Source: Acidobacteriaceae bacterium (GTDB lineage: Bacteria > Acidobacteriota > Terriglobia > Terriglobales > Acidobacteriaceae). From it: a stretch of 5,317 nt of DNA. Shown piece by piece: positions 1 to 5,317 of the stretch. Positions within the stretch are counted from its first letter, which is position 1; the number at the start of each line of letters is the position of its first letter. The position numbers and the translations under genes are program-made. The stretch covers positions 7,827-13,143 of the forward strand of contig PLKR01000536.1 of the NCBI GenBank assembly GCA_003140655.1, in the 5' to 3' direction. The notes beneath the pieces are model-generated. The model made no database searches, had not been told where the DNA came from, and was given only the letters and a program-made list of their open reading frames with translations.

Positions 1-1328
1 AGTCTACGCAGGAGGCTGCGGGTAACTGGGCGCAGAATCTCTGGCTCGACGGGCGCGCTTACTGGGGCGGCGTGCAGATGGATGAGACCGCTCTCCCTAT
101 CCTGCTGCTTGATCTGCTGCGTCGCGAAGCCGCGCCGGGTCTAGGCAAGTTGGAGCGATGGTGGCCGATGGTGCGCAACGCCGCCCGTTTCATTCTGCGC
201 AATGGCCCGGTCACGCAACAGGATCGCTGGGAAGAAGAGGCGGGCTATTCTCCCTTCACGCTGGCGGCGGAGATCTCCGCACTGCTGGCCGCAGCCGACA
301 TCGCAGAATTGACCGGACACTCCGATGCCGCCTCAACTCTTCGTGACGCGGCCGATGCCTGGAATGACAATATCGAACGCTGGGTTTACGCCACCGGCGG
401 CGATCTCGCCCAGCAAGTCGGAGTGGAAGGCTACTACGTGCGTATCGCTCCACCGGTCATCGATGCCGCGGCTTCGCCCACACAGGGATTTGTTCCGATC
501 AAGAACCGCCCGCCTGGAGAAAATCCGGAACGCGCGTATCGGATTATAAGTCCCGATTCACTGGCGCTGGTGCGATTCGGATTGCGCGCACCTGACGATC
601 CACACATTCTGAATACGATCCGCGTCATAGACGCGCTGCTGCGCGTGCAACTGCCGCAAGGCCCGTGCTGGTACCGCTACAACGGAGACGGCTACGGCGA
701 GCACAAAGACGGCTCGGCGTTCGACGGCACAGGAATCGGCCGCCCCTGGCCGCTGCTGGCCGGAGAACGCGCGCACTATGAACTGGCCGCGGGCCGCGCC
801 AGTGAAGCGGAAGCCTTGCTAACGATGATGGAGAACTGCACAAGTGGTGAAAGCCGTCTGCTCCCGGAGCAAGTCTGGGATGCCGACGATATCCCCGGCC
901 TGGAACTTTTCCGGGGTAAGCCTACCGGTTCGGCCTGCCCGTTGGTTTGGGCGCATTCCGAGTACGTGAAGCTGCGCCGTTCGCTGCGCGACGGCAAGAT
1001 TTTCGACCAGCCTCCGCAGACGGTACAACGCTATCTCGTAGAGAAACCGACGCGGCAAATCTTCGGATGGAGGTTCAACAACAAGGTCCGCTCCGTGCCG
1101 CGCACCAAGAAGCTGCGCCTTGTGCTGCTCACTCCCGCGCTGGTGCACTGGAGTATCGACGGCTGGAAGACTTCTGTGGATACCAACACCCGCGACACCG
1201 GCTTGGGCATCTACACGCTCGACCTGCCGACCGCGTCGCTGCCCGTGGGAAGCCAGGTTGCATTCACGTTCTACTGGCCGCTGGAGAATCGTTGGGAAGG
1301 CAAGGACTACAGCGTAAGTGTGGCGTAG
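1..1328 (+). CDS. GH15 glucoamylase-type glycoside hydrolase, 5'-truncated by window edge
   Basis: Likely hydrolyses terminal alpha-glucosidic bonds of starch-like or dextrin alpha-glucans, releasing glucose. The reading frame is open from base 3, so the start lies upstream. The GTG at 72 is an internal valine inside YWGGVQMDETALP, a motif typical of bacterial GH15. Numbering from codon 72, RWEEEAGYSPFT (52-63) carries the general acid, by alignment to the fungal WEE motif the Glu right after Trp (231-233). PLVWAHSEYVKL (289-300) is the second conserved block, and its Glu (960-962) is a probable second catalytic residue; I assign this from memory of bacterial enzymes. The (alpha/alpha)6 barrel seems to end near 310. 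About 100 beta-rich residues follow, like the C-terminal domain of glucodextranase-type GH15 proteins. About 350 N-terminal residues are probably missing, including any signal peptide. Stop TAG is at 1326-1328. Exact substrate (starch, dextran, other) cannot be read from this part. Confidence 0.88.
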   Translation, partial: STQEAAGNWAQNLWLDGRAYWGGVQMDETALPILLLDLLRREAAPGLGKLERWWPMVRNAARFILRNGPVTQQDRWEEEAGYSPFTLAAEISALLAAADIAELTGHSDAASTLRDAADAWNDNIERWVYATGGDLAQQVGVEGYYVRIAPPVIDAAASPTQGFVPIKNRPPGENPERAYRIISPDSLALVRFGLRAPDDPHILNTIRVIDALLRVQLPQGPCWYRYNGDGYGEHKDGSAFDGTGIGRPWPLLAGERAHYELAAGRASEAEALLTMMENCTSGESRLLPEQVWDADDIPGLELFRGKPTGSACPLVWAHSEYVKLRRSLRDGKIFDQPPQTVQRYLVEKPTRQIFGWRFNNKVRSVPRTKKLRLVLLTPALVHWSIDGWKTSVDTNTRDTGLGIYTLDLPTASLPVGSQVAFTFYWPLENRWEGKDYSVSVA

Positions 1329-1373
1329 GCGAGAAGGCGTGCCGTGCCCTGTTGCGGCGCAGCCATCGGCAAG
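1329..1373. other. Convergent intergenic gap without a clear terminator
   Basis: These 45 bp separate two tail-to-tail genes. The 7-mer GGCGTAG (1322-1328) and its exact inverse CTACGCC (1374-1380) flank the gap. They are simply the Ala-stop ends of both genes, since both finish GCG TAG. Only short GC-rich self-complementary pieces lie between them and there is no T-run on either strand, so I see no classic intrinsic terminator. Termination may be Rho-dependent or lie inside the opposite gene. Confidence 0.5.
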
Positions 1374-3056
1374 CTACGCCTCTGCGCCGGCGCTCGAGTA
1401 GACCAGTTCCACCACGGTGCAGTCGTCGCTGAGCGGATTTCCGGCGCAGAAATCCGAGACCGCGGTGAAAATGCCCTCCAGCGTGGGAGTCTTGGCCGCG
1501 GCTGCTTCGAGTCGCGAGTCTTCGAAGAAATCGCCCATGGCATTTTCCGCTTCGGTTACACCATCGGTCACCAGGATGAAGCGGTCGCCCGAATTGAGCT
1601 GGCAGCGGGCGCTTTCAAACGTCGCATCCGGAAGCAACCCCACGGGCACGTTGCCGTGCGGCGGGCGCATCACTTCTCCACCACAGACCAGCAGGGGCTG
1701 CACGTGGCCGCAATTGACGTATTCCAGATCGCCGTCCCGGCGTAGCCGAGCCAACAGGACGGTCGCATATTTCTCTCCCACCAGTTTTTCGGTGAAGAAG
1801 TGGTTCACGGCAGAGACCACCTCCAACAGCGGCATGCCGGAACTCAAATGCGAATAGATCATGCCTTGCAGAGTGGAAGCCAGCAGCGCCGCGGAGACTC
1901 CCTTGCCACTCACGTCCGCGAGCACTACGGCGAGGCCCTCCTTCGTGATGACCGCATCGAAGAAGTCGCCTCCAATTTCTTTGCAAGACAGATTCTTGCC
2001 GCGCAGCTGGGCAAACGGCACTTCCGGAATCTTTACCTGCATCAGCCGTTGCTGGATGCTGGCGGCAATGGTCAGTTCCTGCTGGTAGCGACGGGATTCT
2101 TCCTCGGCCTGCACCAGGCGGGCATTCTCGATCAGCGACCCGGCTTCTGTCGCGATGGCCCGCAGAATGTCGTGGCCGACGCCGGAAAATTCCCGCGAGG
2201 CAAAGCGCGAGTCCACGTACAGAACCCCCGTCACTTCGGAGGAGGCGTCAGGCGCAGGCGTTTGCTGTTCGCGGCTAGCCTGCACCTGCCGTTTGCGCAG
2301 CGGAATGCAAATCACAGTACGAAGATCGTAGGCCACAATGCTCTGCCGCGCGGCCAAGTCCATCGAGCTGCCGGTATCGGTGAGCAGAAACTCCGAATTC
2401 GAACGCAGCGATTCGTCGAGCGCGGAGTGCGAAATGGTTTTGTCGTCCAGCAGCGCTTCACCTTTGCTATTGCGCCCTGCCGCCAGCCGCAGTTTGCCCT
2501 CGTCGTCTTTGAGAAAGACATAGCCGCGCTCGGCGCGCGTCAGGCGCAGCGTGACCTCGAGCATGGTCATCAGGATTTCGTCGAGCACGCCCGCGGTATT
2601 CAACTTGCGGGCCGCTTCCAGAAACAAAGTTAACTTTTCGAGGTCAGTGGTTTCCTGCGAGATCTGGATCCCGGAAATCTGGCTCAGAAAGTCTCGCGCT
2701 GTGTTCGAGGTGCCGTGCGCCGGATTGAAGATGGCGTAGGTCGAATCGCGCGCTCCAAACTCCAGGCGATCGTTGCGCTCCAGCTTTTGCCGCTGAATGC
2801 GTTCACCGTTCACGAACGTGCCGTGCTTGCTGCCTTGATCGACGAGAAAAAACCCGTCTTCCTCCAGTACGATGAGCGCGTGGTCGCGCGAGACGCGGGG
2901 ATCGGCTATCACCAGATCTTTGTCGACCTTGCGCCCGACGCTGAACGGAGTCCGGTTCAGGACGATGTTTCGCTGCTCGTTCCCTTGCACCAGCACCAGC
3001 GCGGGAAACACACCAGAAGCGGAAGAAGACGAGCGGCCTATCACATTCAAGACCAT
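1374..3056 (-). CDS. FHA-GAF-PP2C (SpoIIE/RsbU-type) serine/threonine phosphatase
   Basis: A 560-residue, apparently soluble signalling protein. FHA domain at about 19-108 shows SVGR (39-42), SRDHA (56-60) and KHGTFVNGE (77-85), the phosphothreonine-binding signature. GAF domain at about 138-313 includes the block around DLRTVICIPLR (244-254) and GVLYVDSR (277-284). A helical, probably coiled-coil linker spans about 305-340 (EEESRRYQQEL). The PP2C/SpoIIE domain at about 341-555 has GGDFFD (362-367), DVSGKG (381-386), NCGH (448-451), TDGVTEA (497-503) and SDDCT (543-547). The expected metal-binding aspartates are present, so it should be active. Known relatives dephosphorylate STAS anti-anti-sigma proteins; no such partner is visible here. 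I chose ATG 3056, which leaves about 18 residues before the FHA fold and has GGAGGT upstream. The frame stays open to a TTG at 3224, adding 56 low-complexity residues that look non-coding. It is divergent from the GT87 gene and convergent with GH15, so probably monocistronic here. Confidence 0.93.
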   Translation of the reverse strand: MVLNVIGRSSSSASGVFPALVLVQGNEQRNIVLNRTPFSVGRKVDKDLVIADPRVSRDHALIVLEEDGFFLVDQGSKHGTFVNGERIQRQKLERNDRLEFGARDSTYAIFNPAHGTSNTARDFLSQISGIQISQETTDLEKLTLFLEAARKLNTAGVLDEILMTMLEVTLRLTRAERGYVFLKDDEGKLRLAAGRNSKGEALLDDKTISHSALDESLRSNSEFLLTDTGSSMDLAARQSIVAYDLRTVICIPLRKRQVQASREQQTPAPDASSEVTGVLYVDSRFASREFSGVGHDILRAIATEAGSLIENARLVQAEEESRRYQQELTIAASIQQRLMQVKIPEVPFAQLRGKNLSCKEIGGDFFDAVITKEGLAVVLADVSGKGVSAALLASTLQGMIYSHLSSGMPLLEVVSAVNHFFTEKLVGEKYATVLLARLRRDGDLEYVNCGHVQPLLVCGGEVMRPPHGNVPVGLLPDATFESARCQLNSGDRFILVTDGVTEAENAMGDFFEDSRLEAAAAKTPTLEGIFTAVSDFCAGNPLSDDCTVVELVYSSAGAEA

Positions 3057-3198
3057 GGGGTGCAGCGCCACCTCCGACCCGAGCCTACCCGGAAGCCACG
3101 CAGATAAGCATAATGACAGGAATGGGGCCCCGGCGGGAAGAGCCTTTCTGAAAACTGCCGGTAGCGCTTCCGCCCCGCCTTCGATAGACTGCGGCGGC
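3057..3198. promoter_or_regulatory. Divergent intergenic region, likely holding promoters for both flanking genes
   Basis: These 142 bp lie between the preferred starts of the phosphatase (minus) and the GT87 gene (plus) and are the only non-coding place for their promoters in the window. A short AT-rich patch (3102-3115) stands out from the GC-rich surroundings. It contains CATAAT at 3109-3114, five of six matches to a plus-strand -10 box, but no good -35 box sits 16-18 bp upstream. Minus-strand hexamers in the same patch (TATGCT, TTATCT) also lack a -35 partner. Two small palindromic stretches occur, GGGGCCCC (3124-3131) and CGGTAGCGCTTCCG (3159-3172, one mismatched pair). The region role follows from gene orientation; the individual boxes are weak. 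Confidence 0.4.
3070..3075 (-). promoter_or_regulatory. Probable ribosome binding site (GGAGGT) of the phosphatase gene
   Basis: On the minus strand GGAGGT lies 13 nt upstream of ATG 3056. The match to the anti-Shine-Dalgarno sequence is strong, but the spacing is longer than the usual 5-9 nt. It supports the 3056 start over the upstream TTG at 3224, whose leader has only a GGAG match. The site could be a chance match in GC-rich DNA. Confidence 0.4.
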
Positions 3199-4464
3199 GT
3201 GCCTCCTCCGGACACAATTCGCAAGCGGGCACTCCACTCTCGAACGAAGACTCTGATTCTTCTTGTCTTCGTGTCCTCCCTGGCCGCTTTCGCCGGCAGC
3301 CGCCTCGCAGATTCACTGCTGGGCGCCGATTTCCCTGATTTTTATTGCGCCGCGCGCATGCTGGCTGAGGGCCACGGACACCAACTCTATGATGCCGAGG
3401 TCCAGCGCCAATATCAGGCTCGTTACGCCGGAAGAGTTGGCACGCTCTACATTCACCCACCTTTTGAAGCTGTGCTTTATCTCTCTGTAGCCTGGCTGCC
3501 GCTGCGACCGGCCTACCTGCTGTGGTCTTTTCTGAATTTGGCAGTTCTCGCCGCCGGCGTGCGCCGCCTGGCGAACGAGGGCCTGCTGCCCTGGGATTGG
3601 CGCATAGCACTCGCGACCTCGCTCACTTTTGTTCCGCTGTTGCTCTGTCTTGTGCAGGGTCAGGACTCCTTGCTGCTGCTGCTGCTGGTGGTTCTCGCGT
3701 TCGCTACCCTCCAGCGCGGCCGGTCGTTTTCCGCGGGATGCTGGCTCGGTCTCGGACTCTTCAAGTTTCAACTCGTGCTGCCGCTGCTGCTGGTGCTCGT
3801 TTTAACCCAAAGGAGAAGCGCCAGAAGCGCGCTTGCGAAGGGCTTCAGCCTGGTTGCACTGGCGCTGGGGGGATTGTCCGCAGCCATCTCCGGGTGGTCA
3901 GTCTTCACCGTCTACCCAAAATTTCTAGCACATCTGCGGACGCAGTCATTCGCCGGGATTACTCCCCAAGCCATGGCGAACTTCCGCGGATTGACCTCCT
4001 TCCTCTTTCACCGCGACCAATCGCTCTGGGCCGTCGCCGCCGTGTCGATCCTTTCCGCGGCAGCGCTGATCAAGACGCTGACCGGCTGGAAACACGTGCG
4101 GCTCGCACCTTATCTAAGCCTCGATCTAAGCCCCGTGGAACCGGTGGAGTTCGACGTCGCATTCGCCAACACTGTGCTGTTTGCGCTGCTGGTCAGCTAC
4201 CACCTCAACCCGCACGACCTCAGCCTTCTGTTGTTGCCCATGGTTCTGCTGCTCCGCGACACCGCGCGAACGACGCTGACGAATTCTTCGCGTCGGTTGA
4301 TAATCGCCCTTTCAGCGGTCCTCTTCTTGCCGCCGCTACATCTGCTCGCCTTGCGGGCGCATGCCTATGCACTTGTTTCCCTTCCGTTGATTGCATTGTT
4401 TGCAGTCAGCACGTTCTGGGGTGCCGAAAAGAGACGGGAAACAGGCTCTGCACTCCTTAGCTGA
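3199..4464 (+). CDS. GT87/DUF2029-type polytopic membrane glycosyltransferase
   Basis: A 421-residue, leucine-rich integral membrane protein with about 9-11 predicted hydrophobic segments. A basic N-terminus (IRKRALHSRTK) precedes the first helix at about 17-34. The following loop carries DFPDFYCAARMLAEG (44-58), then YIHPPF (84-89) before the next helix. This is the layout of GT-C fold GT87 proteins related to mycobacterial PimE, which use polyprenyl-phosphate sugars on the outer face of the membrane. An Asp of the DFPDFY loop (D44 or D47) is the likely counterpart of the essential PimE Asp. Further family-like blocks are LVQGQDSLLLLL (151-162), LFKFQLVLPLL (187-197) and SYHLNPHDLSLLLLP (333-347). 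The sugar and acceptor are unknown. I chose GTG 3199: no in-frame ATG precedes the first helix, though no Shine-Dalgarno sequence is evident, so the start is uncertain. Residues 306-317 contain a short repeated stretch described separately. The 3' end overlaps the convergent neighbour by 8 bp. Confidence 0.82.
   Translation: MPPPDTIRKRALHSRTKTLILLVFVSSLAAFAGSRLADSLLGADFPDFYCAARMLAEGHGHQLYDAEVQRQYQARYAGRVGTLYIHPPFEAVLYLSVAWLPLRPAYLLWSFLNLAVLAAGVRRLANEGLLPWDWRIALATSLTFVPLLLCLVQGQDSLLLLLLVVLAFATLQRGRSFSAGCWLGLGLFKFQLVLPLLLVLVLTQRRSARSALAKGFSLVALALGGLSAAISGWSVFTVYPKFLAHLRTQSFAGITPQAMANFRGLTSFLFHRDQSLWAVAAVSILSAAALIKTLTGWKHVRLAPYLSLDLSPVEPVEFDVAFANTVLFALLVSYHLNPHDLSLLLLPMVLLLRDTARTTLTNSSRRLIIALSAVLFLPPLHLLALRAHAYALVSLPLIALFAVSTFWGAEKRRETGSALLS
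4112..4135 (+). repeat. 12-bp in-frame tandem duplication inside the GT87 gene
   Basis: The units ATCTAAGCCTCG (4112-4123) and ATCTAAGCCCCG (4124-4135) match at 11 of 12 bases. They are directly followed by a second small in-frame doubling that encodes PVE-PVE (4133-4150). The stretch encodes part of YLSLDLSPVEPVEFD, in a hydrophilic loop between two predicted membrane segments, so the frame and the fold should both tolerate it. Confidence 0.75.
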
Positions 4465-5317
4465 CTTTCACGAGCGGGCGCACGCGGCGCGGCTCATCCT
4501 GCGCGTAAAAGAAAATCAGCGCGAACACCCACACCGGCAACGCAAATGTTGCAAAGAACGGCCACCTCCAGCCGTCGAGCGCCCACGCCCGCGAGACCAG
4601 CAAGTAGAGCACGGTCAGGCCGAGGCTCGCCGCCCACTGCCATCCCACAAGAAGCGCGCCCACCAGGTACGTCAAACGGCGGGTGCGCGACCGCGACATG
4701 AACGCCGCTCGCTCCCGGACCAGTAGCAGAATTGCAGGCAGAAGAAGAACCTGGTTGTAGGGTGCGTACATCGGCACCACCAGCACAGTCAGCGCAAGCA
4801 CCAGAGCTGTCGCGCCGCTGAATCCCGAAGAGTCTGGCTGCTCTCCTCGTAACTTCCATAACACCGGCGCACAGGCGAGGATGGCGATCACCGCGAGGAT
4901 TTGCCCGCCCATGCGGCCCATGGTCCCACCGCCGACGGCGCCCAAAACCTCATTCAGCATGACTTCAAGCACAGACTGGTTCTGCGTGTATTGATGGTAT
5001 TGCCCGATGGCCTCGGCAAACATTCGCCACCAACCCGGCAGAATGATCTCCGCGCCGGCCAGCAACAGAGCCATTACCAGCCCAAACCCAAACACCAACT
5101 TTCGCCGCGCCCGCCAATCGCCCACCGCCCACAAAAGCAGCCACGCTACGAGAGGCCATGCCAGTTGCGGTTTGATCGTCGCCAGCGCCAGCAGCGCTCC
5201 GCCGAGGAACAAGAACCCGCTGGCCACGCAGGTCACAGACGCCGCCAGCAATGCTGCCACCAGCAGGCTCAATTGTTGCAACTTGATCCCTTGCACGGCC
5301 GGAAAGCTCCCCAGCAT
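4457..5317 (-). CDS. GT87-like polytopic membrane glycosyltransferase, N-terminus beyond window edge
   Basis: The visible 286 residues are the C-terminal part of a second multi-pass membrane protein of the GT87/DUF2029 type, with about 7-8 hydrophobic segments. The frame is open to the right edge. The ATG at 5315-5317 is probably internal, because the N-terminal helix and the Asp-containing first loop expected of the family (about 130 residues) are missing. Family-like blocks are QGIKLQQLSLL (9-19), LLALATIKPQLAWPL (42-56), with KPQ at the place where the neighbour has KFQ, and VPMYAPYNQVLLLPAILLL (181-199). The tail is short and basic (DEPRRVRPLVKVS). The predicted role is sugar transfer from a polyprenyl-phosphate donor at the cytoplasmic membrane; donor and acceptor are unknown. 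Stop TAA is at 4457-4459, so its last codons overlap the convergent GT87 gene. The family call rests on the C-terminal half only. Confidence 0.75.
   Translation of the reverse strand: MLGSFPAVQGIKLQQLSLLVAALLAASVTCVASGFLFLGGALLALATIKPQLAWPLVAWLLLWAVGDWRARRKLVFGFGLVMALLLAGAEIILPGWWRMFAEAIGQYHQYTQNQSVLEVMLNEVLGAVGGGTMGRMGGQILAVIAILACAPVLWKLRGEQPDSSGFSGATALVLALTVLVVPMYAPYNQVLLLPAILLLVRERAAFMSRSRTRRLTYLVGALLVGWQWAASLGLTVLYLLVSRAWALDGWRWPFFATFALPVWVFALIFFYAQDEPRRVRPLVKVS

Noticed and set aside
1322..1380. Inverted GGCGTAG / CTACGCC pair considered as a bidirectional terminator
   Set aside because: The arms are only 7 bp, the loop is 45 nt and no T-run follows on either strand. The match comes from both genes ending in Ala-TAG.
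1800..2633. Long 277-codon plus-strand frame antisense to the phosphatase gene
   Set aside because: It lies wholly within a gene with clear FHA, GAF and PP2C motifs. Its translation is rich in Arg, His and Gln with no recognisable motif, as expected for an antisense shadow in GC-rich DNA.
3113..3151. 12-codon frame starting ATG in the AT-rich patch, possible leader peptide
   Set aside because: It has no Shine-Dalgarno sequence, no regulatory codon run and no attenuator-like hairpin after it; a chance ORF of this size is expected.
3047..3610. 187-codon minus-strand frame across the divergent gap and the GT87 5' part
   Set aside because: Its product is a basic, low-complexity chain without a motif, and it overlaps the phosphatase start and the GT87 gene.
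3673..3687. Five CTG triplets in a row, possible slippage or phase-variation tract
   Set aside because: The tract encodes leucines inside a membrane helix, and changes in triplet number would keep the frame, so no on/off switch is expected.
3522..4460. 312-codon plus-strand frame overlapping the GT87 gene
   Set aside because: It is a +1/+2 shadow: Arg-, Ala- and Ser-rich with no domain, while the GT87 frame has family motifs and membrane segments across the same bases.

Overview
This window looks like an ordinary stretch of GC-rich bacterial chromosome. It carries four protein genes and almost no non-coding DNA. The gene mix is a GH15 glucoamylase with a bacterial-type C-terminal sandwich domain, an FHA-GAF-PP2C (SpoIIE/RsbU-type) phosphatase, and two GT87/DUF2029-type polytopic glycosyltransferases. 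Together with the GC-rich codon use, this would fit an Acidobacteriota (Terriglobia-like) genome. That is inference from gene content only; no rRNA or marker gene is present to test it.

Layout from left to right. Positions 1-1328 (+) hold the C-terminal part of a GH15 glucoamylase-type hydrolase whose 5' end lies outside the window. After a 45-bp convergent gap, a phosphatase gene runs leftward on the minus strand (preferred start 3056, stop 1374). A 142-bp divergent intergenic region (3057-3198) separates it from a plus-strand GT87-type membrane glycosyltransferase (3199-4464). That gene meets a second GT87-like gene tail to tail. The second gene runs on the minus strand from beyond the right edge to 4457, and the two overlap by 8 bp including both stop codons.

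The orientations alternate (+, -, +, -), so no two genes here are co-transcribed. The divergent gap is the only place in the window where promoters can sit outside coding sequence. The phosphatase is probably a signalling protein: FHA for phosphopeptide binding, GAF for sensing, PP2C for output. No anti-sigma or STAS partner is visible. The two GT87-like proteins are probably lipid-linked-sugar-dependent mannosyl/glycosyltransferases of the cytoplasmic membrane, with unknown acceptors. The GH15 enzyme belongs to alpha-glucan degradation. A functional link among the four is not shown by the sequence.

I found no RNA gene, CRISPR array, insertion sequence, attachment site or convincing terminator. 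I do not see an undescribed multi-gene system. The observations most worth a second look are the sensor architecture of the phosphatase, the tail-to-tail GT87 pair, and a short in-frame tandem duplication inside the plus-strand GT87 gene.
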